This document shows, piece by piece, positions 44,445 through 53,787 of a stretch of DNA of 64,000 nt. Every line of letters begins with the position of its first letter. Position 1 is the stretch's first letter. Below the pieces are notes generated by a model that ran no database searches, was not told the DNA's origin, and saw nothing but the letters and a program-made list of their open reading frames with translations. A program made the position numbers and the translations under genes. Source of the stretch: Calothrix sp. NIES-4105 (GTDB lineage: Bacteria > Cyanobacteriota > Cyanobacteriia > Cyanobacteriales > Nostocaceae); assembly GCF_002368415.1 (NCBI RefSeq), contig NZ_AP018290.1, positions 1,677,470-1,741,469 on the forward strand. Reading direction: 5' to 3'.

Positions 44445-47400
44445 TTACTTTAGTAAATTAGTAATAGCTGTTAATAAAGCTGCTGGTTCGATTGGTTTAG
44501 TTAGATGCTGTTGAAATCCAGCAGCTAACGCCTGTTCTTGGTTATAATCTCCTGCATAGGCAGTTAATGCAATTGCTGGTATTATTCCTCCCTGAGACGG
44601 CGCCATCTTTCTGATTTGCTGTATTAACATGTAGCCATTTGTTTCTGGCATTCCAATATCACTAATTAGCACATTTGGCATCGCTTGCGTTAATTTTACC
44701 AGTGCTTCGCTTGCTGATGTAGCTTCCAATACTTCGGCGCCAGATTGTTCTAATATAAATGCGACTAATTCGCGTGAATCTACTTCATCATCCACAACTA
44801 AAATTTTAATACCGTTTAAATTGACGGGTAATTCTTCTCTTGATTGATTATCTTGATTTAGAGTTAGTTGAGTTGACATTAACGGTAATTTAACAGTGAA
44901 AGTTGCACCTAGTCCTTCACCCGCACTATTTACACTTACTGTACCACCATGTAGCTCGACGAGATGACGCACAATTGCTAACCCTAATCCTAAACCACCA
45001 AATTGACGGGTACTTGTACTATCTGCTTGACGAAAGTATTCAAACACATGTGGCAAAAAATCTGGGGAAATACCTTTTCCATTATCGCTAATTGTAATTT
45101 GGGCATTATCAGAAGTGTTAGACAACTCTATATTCAGGCGCCCACCAGGAGGTGTAAATTTAACACCATTAGAAAGCAGGTTCCATACAACTTGCTGTAA
45201 ACGAGCAGCATCACCTCGAACTTGCCCAACGCCTTTAAGATTGGATAGTATATTTATTGATTTAGCTTCTGCTGCTAACCGCACAGTTTCAATTGCCGCT
45301 TGAATGACTGACGCTAAATTAACGGGTGTGACATTTAAACTAAGTTTACCCTGCAAAATGCGCGATACATCAAGTAAATCCTCGATTAGTTCTGCTTGCA
45401 ATTTGGCGTTACGCTCGATGGTTGTTACAGCGAGTTTCATTTTTTCTTGATTTAACTTACCACTTTGCAGCAGCTTTGACCAACCAAGAATAGGGTTAAG
45501 TGGTGTGCGTAGTTCGTGAGAAAGAACTGCTAAAAACTCGTCTTTAATACGGTTGGCTTTTTCAGCTTCTGCTCTTGCTGCTTGCTCAAGCTCTAAAATT
45601 CGCGTTCGTTCAGCTTCTGCTTGTTTGCGTTCGGTAATATCTGTTAAAGTGCCATACCAACGGGTAATTTGTCCCATAGTATCGTGAATTGGAATGGCTC
45701 GACACAAAAACCAGCAATAATGCTCTAATATAATATTTTTGAGGCGGAACTCAGTTTGATATAGGGTTCCTTTTGTAAGACAATCATTCCAAATTTTATA
45801 GGTTGGCTCATAATCATCTGGATGTATAATTTGAGCAATAAAGCCTTGTTCAGAAGTTTGTTCTAACGTTAAACCTGTATAATCAATCCATCGTTGGTTG
45901 ACATATTCTGGTGCCCCATCTTTTGATGCTATCCAAACTATTTGTGGCATTGCGTCAGCAAGTTGGCGAAACTGTACCTCACTTCGCTGGAGTGCTTCTT
46001 TAATTTGTTTACGCTGCGTAGTGTCTCGATAGAAACATGAAAGTCCAGTTGGTGAAGGGTAAAGGCGCCCTTCCACCCAAATATTATATCCTGTGTAAAG
46101 TTCCTCAAACTCGGCGACAACTTGCTGCTCGTTAGCTTTACGATATGCTTGCTCAATAGCAGTACCAATAATATCAGGAAAAACTTCCCAAAGCGTTTTA
46201 CCAGCTATTTCATCAAATGTCTTTCGTAGTAATTGCGTTGCTGCTAAATTTGTATAAGTAAAGCGCAACTCGTTATCAAAAGCGATAAATGCATCTGTTA
46301 CACGCTCTAAAATAACTTGCTCACTACGCGCGGACTCTTGCCGTAGTCGCGCTAACTTTAAACATGCCTCAACCCGCGCCGTTAGTTCCCGCGCTGAAAA
46401 TGGTTTAATTAAATAATCATCGGCACTATTCGTAAGTCCTTCAACGCGCGCTTCTTCTCCAGCACGGGCAGATAGTAAAATAACTGGAATATCTTTATTT
46501 TTCGATGTTCGTATTCTTTGTAATAACCCTAACCCATCGAGCCTGGGCATCATAATATCTGTTAGTACTATATCAGGTACTTGCTGCTCAATTATTTCCA
46601 AAGCTTCTATACCATCTGAAGCTGTCTCAACATTGTATCCTTGTTCCTCCAATAGGCGCCTGACATAATCACGCATATCAGAATTATCATCAACAAGCAA
46701 AATTGTGTGTGTAGAGACGCGATATATCGCGTCTCCACTATTAATCGCGTCTCCACTATTAATCGCGTCTCCACTATTAATCGCGTCTCCACTATTAATC
46801 GCGTCTCCACTATTAATCACGTCTGTACGTTCGTTCGACGGAGAGACGTGATATATCACGTCTCTACATTCTGTTTGAGGTAGCCAACGCAATGCTTCTT
46901 CTACGTAAGTAGTAGCTTTTGTTACAGTGGAAGCAAGATTACGAGTGGCGCCGATACGCTCTTGTGGTAAATGTTGTGAGCCAAGGGGTATTGAGACTGT
47001 AAAAGTTGTGCCTTGGTTAACAATGCTACTAACGTTAATTGCGCCACCATGTAGCTTGACTAATTCTAAAACCAGCGATAACCCGATGCCAGAACCTTCT
47101 TGTGAACGTCCTTTGGCGCCTTGAACTCGGTGAAAACGCTCAAATATATGAGGCAATTCTGATTCTGGAATACCTGTCCCTGTGTCGCGCACTTCCAACT
47201 CAACGTGGTCATTAATGCATTGTAAGGTAACTACAATTTCCCCTGCTAAAGTGTATTTAAAAGCATTCGAGATTAAGTTCAATACAATCTTCTCCCACAT
47301 TTCCCTGTCTATATATACAGGTTCACAAAGTGAGGGACAATTAATAAGTAAGCGCATACCAACTCTTTCAATTGCCGACCGAAACACGCTGGCTAATTCT

Positions 47401-48692
47401 GTGGTAAAAGTTGCTAAGTCAGTTGGTTCGTATACTGCTTGAATGCGTCCAGCTTCGATGCGGGAGAAGTCGAGTAACGTGTTAACTAGTTTTAACAAAC
47501 GTAAACCATTACGTTGTACTAACTCAATTTTTTCGTGGAGTTGAGGTGATAGTGGGTCATCAACCGAAGTTAGTATATCTTCGACTGGGCCTAACATCAA
47601 AGTTAGTGGAGTTCTAAATTCATGGCTGACGTTGCTAAAGAAAATAGTTTTTGCGCGGTCTATTTCCGCTAAAGCTTCCGCGCGCTTTCGTTCTTCCTCA
47701 TATGCTTGTGCGGTAGCGATACTAGCGGCAATTGTACTTGAAACAAGCTTGAAGAATCCTTTATAATTATCATCTAACAATCTATAAGGATTTAAGCCAG
47801 CCACTAATATACCAGATTTTCCTGTTTGCCCAGATCGGGGAATTGGTACAACTGCTGCTTGATGTGGTGATTGTTTCCAGGCGCCCTTTGGTAAGTTATT
47901 GTGTTCTTCTATAGGAATTACAGATATTTGCTGTGAGTCTAACGCGCAGGCAAAATTAAATATTGAATCTTCATCGATATTTATTAATGTGGGAGCAATT
48001 GAATGTTCTGGTTCGATACCTTCAGTTGTACCAGCGAGTTCAAGGCGCCTGTTATCTGTATCAAACAGATAAATCATTCCAAACGGGATATCATGGGGAT
48101 TAGTTTCCAGAGATTTTATACTTAGCGCGCAGGCTACATCAAATGTCCGCGCATCTGCCGTACTAGCCGCCAATTCTCGCAAAAGTACCAACTGACGTTC
48201 ACCAATAATGCGCTGCGTATCGTCAGTATTGGCACAAATTATACCACCTGTACCGCCTTGGTCATTAGGAACAGGACTATATGAGAAAGTGTAATAGGTT
48301 TCCTCTGGATACCCGTTACGCTCCATTATTAATAGTAGCGATTCATCATAAGTACCTTCGTTATTAAGCATTGCTGACGATGCGCGAGGTTCTATCTGTT
48401 CCCATATTTCTTGCCAGACGACGGAAGCTCTTTGTGCAAAAGCTGCTGGATGCTTACCCCCAAGAATACTTTTATAAGCATCGTTATAAAGGTTGATAAG
48501 TTCATCACCCCACCAAACAAACATTGGTTGTCGCGAAGTTAACATTATTCGCACGGAGGTTTTTAGGCTTTGCGGCCAGTTCTCAACGGCGCCTAATGAA
48601 GTTTTCGACCAATCATGTACACGCATCAGTTGACACATCTCGCCACTGCCAGCGAATAAGTTGTCAGCAGTTGCCTTAACCTCTGGGGGCAT
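44445..48692 (-). CDS. Double hybrid histidine kinase with repeat-derived linker
   Basis: A 1415-residue cytoplasmic sensor with two full kinase modules. PAS-like (about 15-160) and GAF (165-330) domains precede HisKA 1 (FFSNVSHEFRTPLTLMLGP, His about 360), HATPase 1 (NLISNAFKYTLAG, GSGIGLSLV) and receiver 1 (ILLVDDNSDMRDYV, LTDIMMPRLDG, about 663-780). Two PAS domains (about 795-1030) precede HisKA 2 (FLAVLSHELRTPLNPILGW), HATPase 2 (NLLSNGVKFTPPG, GGLGLGLAIV) and receiver 2 (ILVVDDEVDSREL, ISDIGMPETNGY). Residues about 609-661, between HATPase 1 and receiver 1, are encoded by palindromic and tandem repeats (five NSGDAI units). The C-terminal half is a paralogue of the 21026-23857 kinase. 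Confidence 0.92.
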   Translation of the reverse strand: MPPEVKATADNLFAGSGEMCQLMRVHDWSKTSLGAVENWPQSLKTSVRIMLTSRQPMFVWWGDELINLYNDAYKSILGGKHPAAFAQRASVVWQEIWEQIEPRASSAMLNNEGTYDESLLLIMERNGYPEETYYTFSYSPVPNDQGGTGGIICANTDDTQRIIGERQLVLLRELAASTADARTFDVACALSIKSLETNPHDIPFGMIYLFDTDNRRLELAGTTEGIEPEHSIAPTLINIDEDSIFNFACALDSQQISVIPIEEHNNLPKGAWKQSPHQAAVVPIPRSGQTGKSGILVAGLNPYRLLDDNYKGFFKLVSSTIAASIATAQAYEEERKRAEALAEIDRAKTIFFSNVSHEFRTPLTLMLGPVEDILTSVDDPLSPQLHEKIELVQRNGLRLLKLVNTLLDFSRIEAGRIQAVYEPTDLATFTTELASVFRSAIERVGMRLLINCPSLCEPVYIDREMWEKIVLNLISNAFKYTLAGEIVVTLQCINDHVELEVRDTGTGIPESELPHIFERFHRVQGAKGRSQEGSGIGLSLVLELVKLHGGAINVSSIVNQGTTFTVSIPLGSQHLPQERIGATRNLASTVTKATTYVEEALRWLPQTECRDVIYHVSPSNERTDVINSGDAINSGDAINSGDAINSGDAINSGDAIYRVSTHTILLVDDNSDMRDYVRRLLEEQGYNVETASDGIEALEIIEQQVPDIVLTDIMMPRLDGLGLLQRIRTSKNKDIPVILLSARAGEEARVEGLTNSADDYLIKPFSARELTARVEACLKLARLRQESARSEQVILERVTDAFIAFDNELRFTYTNLAATQLLRKTFDEIAGKTLWEVFPDIIGTAIEQAYRKANEQQVVAEFEELYTGYNIWVEGRLYPSPTGLSCFYRDTTQRKQIKEALQRSEVQFRQLADAMPQIVWIASKDGAPEYVNQRWIDYTGLTLEQTSEQGFIAQIIHPDDYEPTYKIWNDCLTKGTLYQTEFRLKNIILEHYCWFLCRAIPIHDTMGQITRWYGTLTDITERKQAEAERTRILELEQAARAEAEKANRIKDEFLAVLSHELRTPLNPILGWSKLLQSGKLNQEKMKLAVTTIERNAKLQAELIEDLLDVSRILQGKLSLNVTPVNLASVIQAAIETVRLAAEAKSINILSNLKGVGQVRGDAARLQQVVWNLLSNGVKFTPPGGRLNIELSNTSDNAQITISDNGKGISPDFLPHVFEYFRQADSTSTRQFGGLGLGLAIVRHLVELHGGTVSVNSAGEGLGATFTVKLPLMSTQLTLNQDNQSREELPVNLNGIKILVVDDEVDSRELVAFILEQSGAEVLEATSASEALVKLTQAMPNVLISDIGMPETNGYMLIQQIRKMAPSQGGIIPAIALTAYAGDYNQEQALAAGFQQHLTKPIEPAALLTAITNLLK
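46711..46867. repeat. Palindromes flanking five tandem 18-bp repeats inside a kinase gene
   Basis: A palindrome with arms TAGAGACGCGATA / TATCGCGTCTC (46711-46738) is followed by five exact 18-bp units ATCGCGTCTCCACTATTA (46726-46815), a short spacer, and a second palindrome with arms GAGACGTGATA / TATCACGTCTC (46841-46866). All lengths are multiples that keep the kinase frame. Same family as 19728-19755. Confidence 0.9.
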
Positions 48693-49102
48693 TTTGAGTT
48701 TTACTCCGGGAATAATTTTGAATATAACTTACTTTACTTACTGCTGCAAAACCACTGTTAACGCATTGTTCTGGCACCGAGACTACCAAAATATAGATTG
48801 GCTAGTAGCGCAGTATGAATTATACACATCTTACATATTGTTTTTAAATTTATCATACCTATTAAATTTTTAATAAATACAATTCAATCAGTTAACATCT
48901 ACCATTAGATGTAATATTTATTATATTTAGTGGGATTTTTTGGCAACAGATGACTCTAGGATGTAACGGATAGGTAATTTCAGATAAGTATTCTTTGACT
49001 ATTTTTGGACTATATTTTATTTTTAATACATAACTCATCCGTTACATCCGTTACATCCGTTGCCAACTGGATTTGTTTACGTAACAGGATATTAATCTCA
49101 GC
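48693..49102. other. Divergent promoter region with ATCCGTTAC repeats
   Basis: 410 bp between two divergent genes. It contains GGATGTAACGGAT at 48959-48971 and three ATCCGTTAC units in opposite orientation at 49037-49066. These form an inverted pair around a 65-bp AT-rich core that must hold the promoter of the DUF421 gene. Confidence 0.55.
48957..49066. repeat. ATCCGTTAC repeats in inverted orientation
   Basis: The left copy reads GGATGTAACGGATAGG; the right copy has three tandem ATCCGTTAC units followed by GCCAA. Other copies are at 39514, 51092 and 51776. Confidence 0.8.
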
Positions 49103-49636
49103 ATGGAAAATTGGTTTACTGTCAATTGGGGAAAGCTTTTTATACCTAGCGGCTCAGTATTAGAGTTAATAATACGCGGTACTTTTGTGTATTTAGCGCT
49201 ATTTTTTATGTTGCGATTTTTACCTAGTCGTCAACTTGGAACTCTCGGTATATCTGATTTACTAGTAATTGTTTTGTTTGCAGAAGCAGCACAAAACGCG
49301 ATGGTAAGTACATACACATCGATTACAGAAGGCGCCGTTTTATTAGGAACTGTCATATTATGGAGTTATTTTCTGAACTGGTTAGGATATAAATTTCCTA
49401 AATTTCAGCGCCTTCTAAATCCTCCACCTTTGTTACTAGTCAAAAACGGTCGGATGATAGAGCGTCATCTTAAACGTGAGCTGATAACAGAGGACGAGTT
49501 GATGAGTAAGCTGCGTCAAGTGGGTGTAGAGTATCTCAAAGACGTTAAAAAAGCTTTTATGGAAGCCGACGGCAGTATTAGCGTTATTACAGTTGAATCA
49601 AAATCGTCACCAAGTAAAGAAGGTAAACCATCTTAG
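49103..49636 (+). CDS. DUF421 (YetF-like) membrane protein
   Basis: A 177-residue member of the DUF421 family. Three N-terminal membrane helices (about 18-40, 45-70, 75-95) are followed by the cytoplasmic domain with NPPPLLLVKNGRMIERHLKRELITEDELMSKLRQ and VKKAFMEADGSISVI, the conserved core. Function unknown; homologues occur in Bacillus spores and many bacteria. ATG start; stand-alone transcript ahead of purB. Confidence 0.88.
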   Translation: MENWFTVNWGKLFIPSGSVLELIIRGTFVYLALFFMLRFLPSRQLGTLGISDLLVIVLFAEAAQNAMVSTYTSITEGAVLLGTVILWSYFLNWLGYKFPKFQRLLNPPPLLLVKNGRMIERHLKRELITEDELMSKLRQVGVEYLKDVKKAFMEADGSISVITVESKSSPSKEGKPS

Positions 49637-49721
49637 AACAATTACATCATAAAATTTTTTGAATGTCATGTTAAAGCGCCATAAGTCAAGTAAAATATGA
49701 CATTGTAATCAATGGCGGACT

Positions 49722-51017
49722 GTGATTGAACGTTATACTTTGCCCGAAATGGGCGACCTTTGGACTGATAGCTACAAGTTTCAAACTTGGCTGCAAGTAG
49801 AAATTGCCGTTTGTGAAGCACAAGCGCAGTTAGGTTATATACCGAGTGAAGCAGTTGCAGAAATTAAAGCAAAAGCTAATTTTGACACCTCACGCATTCT
49901 CGAAATAGAAGCTGAAGTCCGCCACGATGTAATTGCTTTTTTGACCAATGTCAACGAGTATGTTGGTGATGCTGGACGCTACATTCACCTTGGCATGACT
50001 AGCTCTGATGTATTAGATACTGCTTTGGCCCTTCAAATGGTGGCTAGTTTAGATTTAATATTACGGCGCCTAGAGGATTTAATCGCAGCAATTCGTCAAC
50101 GTGCGGGTGAACACCGTTATACAGTAATGATAGGACGTTCGCATGGTATCCACGCCGAACCGATTACATTTGGTTTTAAGTTAGCAGGATGGTTGGCAGA
50201 AGTATTACGTAACCAAGAACGTTTACAAATCGTCCGCAAAAATATCGCCGTTGGTAAAATTTCCGGTGCCGTTGGTACTTATGCTAATATTGAACCGCGC
50301 GTAGAAGCTTTAGCGTGTGAGTTTTTGGGACTCAGACCAGATGCAGCATCAACACAAGTAGTATCGCGCGATATACATGCAGAATATGTACAGCAATTAG
50401 CATTATTGGCAGCATCTATTGAAAGATTTGCCGTTGAAATTCGCAACCTGCAAAAAACTGATGTCCTTGAAGTTGAAGAGTATTTTTCTAAAGGGCAAAA
50501 AGGTTCTTCAGCAATGCCACATAAACGTAACCCTATCCGTTCTGAACGTTTAACAGGAATGGCACGAATGGTTCGTTCTTATGCAGTTGCAGCAGTCGAG
50601 AACGTTGCACTTTGGCACGAACGCGATATATCCCATAGTTCCGTAGAACGAGTCATGTTACCAGATGCGTGTATATTAACGCATTTTATGATTGTCGAAA
50701 TAACTGAGCTAGTAAAGAATTTACTCGTTTATCCCGACAATATGGCAAGAAATATGAATTGTTATGGAGGGGTTGTATTTAGTCAACGAGTCATGCTCAC
50801 CTTAGTAGAGAAAGGAGTTCGACGCGAAGAAGCGTATAAAATAGTACAGGAAAATGCTCATACAGCATGGAATAAACTCGACGGCAATTTCCATGATTTA
50901 ATTAGTCAAGACGCGCGGGTAAAAGAAAGATTATCATTTGAAGAAATCGAAGCTTGCTTTAACCCCCAACACCACCTTCAACATTTAGATGAAGTATATC
51001 AAAGACTAGGAATATAA
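49722..51017 (+). CDS. purB: Adenylosuccinate lyase
   Basis: Cleaves adenylosuccinate and SAICAR to release fumarate in purine synthesis. The superfamily signature GSSAMPHKRNPIRSE is at about residues 262-276, with HLGMTSSDVLDTA near 88 and IGRSHGIHAEPITFG near 137 holding the catalytic His. 431 aa, normal. Start GTG 49722 gives MIERYTLPEMGDLWTD, as in homologues. Stand-alone, 86 bp after the DUF421 gene. Confidence 0.97.
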   Translation: MIERYTLPEMGDLWTDSYKFQTWLQVEIAVCEAQAQLGYIPSEAVAEIKAKANFDTSRILEIEAEVRHDVIAFLTNVNEYVGDAGRYIHLGMTSSDVLDTALALQMVASLDLILRRLEDLIAAIRQRAGEHRYTVMIGRSHGIHAEPITFGFKLAGWLAEVLRNQERLQIVRKNIAVGKISGAVGTYANIEPRVEALACEFLGLRPDAASTQVVSRDIHAEYVQQLALLAASIERFAVEIRNLQKTDVLEVEEYFSKGQKGSSAMPHKRNPIRSERLTGMARMVRSYAVAAVENVALWHERDISHSSVERVMLPDACILTHFMIVEITELVKNLLVYPDNMARNMNCYGGVVFSQRVMLTLVEKGVRREEAYKIVQENAHTAWNKLDGNFHDLISQDARVKERLSFEEIEACFNPQHHLQHLDEVYQRLGI

Positions 51018-51033
51018 CTGGTCTTTATTGTAC

Positions 51034-51121
51034 GGTGGGCACTGCCCACCATACATGTAACGTCTCTACACATCGGTTGATAAAATAAAACATCCGTTAC
51101 ATCCGTTACATCCGTTGCCAA
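51034..51121. repeat. Cluster of three different repeat families downstream of purB
   Basis: In 88 bp there are: a perfect GGTGGGC..GCCCACC palindrome (51034-51050), a half copy of the TAGAGACG palindrome (51053-51069), and three ATCCGTTAC units (51092-51121). The first palindrome can terminate purB. Confidence 0.8.
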
Positions 51122-51232
51122 TTAGCCATTTTCACAGTTGACATTTTTAATTTCCTATGATTTGAATTGTGACAAATTTGGGTAAGTTTAAATCAATCCC
51201 TTGATTAAAATAAATTGCTTCCCAGTACGATT

Positions 51233-51799
51233 ATGATTGAAGTTCTAGCCGCACTATCTGCTTCTGCGGCAGCAGGAATTAGAACTGCCCTACCTTTACT
51301 TTTTGTAGGGCTATTGCAGGGTCATAGTCTGTGGTCACAAGTTCCAATTTTATCGCGAATTTCTTCGCCACTTTTACTTGGTACTTTGACTAGTTTATCG
51401 CTCATAGAGGTACTTGCGTCTAAAAAATTCACAGGACAAAGGGTGCTGCAAGTACCTCAACTACTATTAAGTCCAGTTGTTGGCGCCATTATGGGGTTAG
51501 CTTGTGCAAACGTAACAGAAACTTCACAATGTTTAGTAGTTTTATTTATTAGTGCCTGCTTGGCATTAGTTCTCAAACTCGTACAAGTTGGTTGGTTTTT
51601 CCGGTTAAGAGGTTTACCCACATGGGCAGTTTTTATTCAAGACTTCTTATGTGTCATCTTAGTAATATTTGCTTATAATGCTCCTTGGCAGGGGGGTTTA
51701 ATAGCATTATTTTTACTTTGGTTAGCCATTCGTAGCGGTAAAAGTTGGTATAATTGGTACCGCCAAGGGAAAAACTGGCAACGGATACAACGGATGTAA
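51233..51799 (+). CDS. DUF4126 membrane protein
   Basis: A membrane protein of the DUF4126 family: MIEVLAALSASAAAGIRTALPLL at the N-terminus, then helices around SPLLLGTLTSLSLIEVLA, SPVVGAIMGLAC, CLVVLFISACLALVL and DFLCVILVIFAYNAPW. ATG 51233 is chosen over TTG 51215. The last codons (NWQRIQRM, stop) are formed by the inverted ATCCGTTAC repeat at 51776-51803, and another copy lies 112 bp upstream. Function unknown. Confidence 0.82.
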   Translation: MIEVLAALSASAAAGIRTALPLLFVGLLQGHSLWSQVPILSRISSPLLLGTLTSLSLIEVLASKKFTGQRVLQVPQLLLSPVVGAIMGLACANVTETSQCLVVLFISACLALVLKLVQVGWFFRLRGLPTWAVFIQDFLCVILVIFAYNAPWQGGLIALFLLWLAIRSGKSWYNWYRQGKNWQRIQRM

Positions 51800-51803
51800 C
51801 GGA
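51776..51803. repeat. Inverted ATCCGTTAC repeat ending the DUF4126 gene
   Basis: GGCAACGGATACAACGGATG then TAACGGAT, the reverse complement of the copy at 51092-51121. It supplies the gene's final codons and stop. Confidence 0.8.
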
Positions 51804-51811
51804 TAGATTGT

Positions 51812-51919
51812 AGGATAGGCGTCTCGCCTGTCCTATAGGATAATTTGTAGGGTGCGTGAAGGCCATTAACAAATAATCGGAATTATTACAATCTCGTGGT
51901 CTTCACGCACCAAATTACG
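51812..51919. repeat. Two further palindromic repeats
   Basis: TAGGATAGGCG..CGCCTGTCCTATA (51811-51837) has a relative at 58975-58997. GGGTGCGTGAAGG (51850-51862) pairs with GGTCTTCACGCACC (51898-51911); its relative is at 52292-52357. The first could terminate the DUF4126 gene. Confidence 0.65.
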
Positions 51920-52048
51920 TTTGATATTAATTATCTTTATCACTCCAAATATAAATTATAAGGTTGAAGAAAAATTTTAGTAATTTGCTTCTTATTAACG
52001 GGAATAAATAACGAGTATCAGAACGATAATAAACAGGAGATAAGTAAT
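51920..52048. other. AT-rich spacer
   Basis: No gene or structure was seen apart from CAGGAG at 52035-52040, the ribosome site of the decayed gene that follows. Confidence 0.4.
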
Positions 52049-52246
52049 TGGAACCAACTAATCTAAACTATGCTGCAATGACAGAACAAGAATTGCGTGA
52101 GTATGTTAGGCGTAATTCTCACTTCGGAAGATGCTTTTCAGCATTATCTATCTATAACTCGTTCTCGTTCCAATAGTGTCCTTTGTACTACTGATGAGCA
52201 GTTTGAAACTGAACTGCTTAAACGAATCAACCGACCCGGCGCCTGA
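52049..52246 (+). pseudogene. Frameshifted small DUF6887-like gene
   Basis: TTG 52049 behind CAGGAG opens MEPTNLNYAAMTEQELREYV then RRNSHFG. The match then continues one base out of frame as EDAFQHYLSITRSRSN, CTTDEQFETELLKRI, ending PGA-stop at 52244-52246. The combined pattern resembles small cyanobacterial proteins of the DUF6887 type that pair with DUF6888 proteins. The shift is at about 52126-52132. No partner gene was found. Confidence 0.6.
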
Positions 52247-52291
52247 TTATTACAATAATTAAGGCGCTTGATTATCACTAAAAAATAAGAT

Positions 52292-52357
52292 GGTGCGTGA
52301 AAGCTGTTTAAATTTTTGTTTAAAATGAAGTTATTATAAGCTTTCACGCACCCTACG
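52292..52357. repeat. GGTGCGTGAAAG..CTTTCACGCACC inverted repeat
   Basis: Arms GGTGCGTGAAAGC and GCTTTCACGCACC around an AT-rich loop, between the decayed gene and the hemH stop. Probable terminator or mobile palindrome; second copy of the 51850-51911 type. Confidence 0.7.
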
Positions 52358-52381
52358 TTTTTAATACTAAACAAGATAGTG

Positions 52382-53545
52382 CTACAGTATGCCAATAAAA
52401 TGGAGTAGACCTCGACCTGTTATCATTTCTAATATCAAGGCGATGAATCCAAGCATTGCTATTCGACCGTTCCATACTTCTGCGCTTGTCGTCATTCCCC
52501 ATTGCCATTGCTCTTGAGGATACATTTTGATGCGCTTCTTCATTTGTGTGACTTGTGATAAGTCGAGGTTTGGAGATTTTAGCGCGTTAACTACTAAGTC
52601 TGCTAATGCACGAACAAATGTTGGATGTGTGTTTAATGCTGGAACACGACGGAAGTTATGTATTCCTGCTTCTTCTGCTAATTCACGATATTCTATATCG
52701 ATTTCTTGTAGTGTTTCAATATGCTCGGATACAAAGCTAATCGGAACTACTACTAAAGTCTCAACTCCTTTGGCGCCTAATTGCTTAATTGCGTCTTCGG
52801 TGTAAGGTTTTAACCATTCTACCGGCCCTACACGACTTTGATAAGCTAATGTGTAAGCATTGCCACGGTTGAGGGTACGCATTATTAATTCGGTACATTC
52901 CTCAATTTCCTGCTGGTAAGGGTCACCTGCTTCTTCAACGTAACTCTTTGGTACTCCATGCGCGCTGAAAAATATGTGCGCTTGGTCTGGGTTAGGCAGT
53001 TGGTCAAGTTCTTGCGCGATCAGTTCGGCCATTGCCTTCAAATATCCAGGCTGCTTATACCAAGATGGAATGACAGTATATTCTATTTTTTGAAGCTTGG
53101 GGTCGGTTTTCCACATCTGTTCGAGTAAGCGGAAACTAGAACCGCTAGTACTAATCGAAAACTGTGGGTATAAGGGAAGAATCACTAACTTTTCTAGCTC
53201 TGAATGTGTCAAACTAGCGATTGCTTCTTCTGTATATGGATGCCAATAGCGCATTCCTACATATATTTCGGCATCTTCACCCAAAGCTTCGAGTTCTTGT
53301 TTTAGTGCTTCACCTTGAGCTTCTGTAATTTGACGTAGTGGTGAACCTCCACCTATCTGCTTATAATTTTCTTGCGAGGTTTTTGTACGTCGTGAGGCAA
53401 TGAACCATGCCAAAGGTTTTTGCAGCCAACGAAACGGTAGGCGGATAATCTCTGGATCTGAAAATAAATTGTACAAGAACGGCCCCACGTCATCCAGCTT
53501 GTCTGGACCACCGAGATTTAGCAATAATACGCCTACACGACCCAT
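52382..53545 (-). CDS. hemH: Ferrochelatase with CAB-like C-terminal helix
   Basis: Inserts Fe2+ into protoporphyrin IX to form haem. [30 protein letters not shown] at the N-terminus, the catalytic His in [18 protein letters not shown] (about residue 195), and [20 protein letters not shown] are all conserved. The last 40 residues ([20 protein letters not shown]) are a single high-light-inducible-type helix, as in other cyanobacterial enzymes, which helps membrane association. ATG start; single gene. Confidence 0.97.
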   Translation of the reverse strand: MGRVGVLLLNLGGPDKLDDVGPFLYNLFSDPEIIRLPFRWLQKPLAWFIASRRTKTSQENYKQIGGGSPLRQITEAQGEALKQELEALGEDAEIYVGMRYWHPYTEEAIASLTHSELEKLVILPLYPQFSISTSGSSFRLLEQMWKTDPKLQKIEYTVIPSWYKQPGYLKAMAELIAQELDQLPNPDQAHIFFSAHGVPKSYVEEAGDPYQQEIEECTELIMRTLNRGNAYTLAYQSRVGPVEWLKPYTEDAIKQLGAKGVETLVVVPISFVSEHIETLQEIDIEYRELAEEAGIHNFRRVPALNTHPTFVRALADLVVNALKSPNLDLSQVTQMKKRIKMYPQEQWQWGMTTSAEVWNGRIAMLGFIALILEMITGRGLLHFIGIL

Positions 53546-53787
53546 AGCGGTTACTTTCTCCCAAGCACTTTTCTAGTTTTTTTACTAATACTAGCAATAT
53601 ATCTTTACTTAATATATAGTTTATTTGTGAATTTTGAGGTTATTCTAAAATTTTATTGCAACAAGTAACTCATTGCAACAAGAACGGAACACCTATGTAC
53701 ACGCTTCAAAGCTTCTGTTCGCTTCTGACGGCGCCAGTTATCTCAATTATAAACTTTCTTTGCAATACTTAACAATATGCTCATATA
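53546..53787. other. Intergenic region upstream of hemH
   Basis: 242 bp; promoter of hemH presumably here. No repeat from the families above and no gene was seen. Confidence 0.3.

Noticed and set aside
46607..46810. Minus-strand frame with repeated ETRLIV units
   Set aside because: It is the alternative-frame shadow of the 18-bp repeat inside the kinase gene.
46726..46815. Tandem repeats as a possible CRISPR array
   Set aside because: Units are contiguous without spacers and encode protein in frame.
51092..51803. Repeats around the DUF4126 gene as insertion-sequence ends
   Set aside because: No transposase and no target-site duplication; recorded as dispersed repeats instead.
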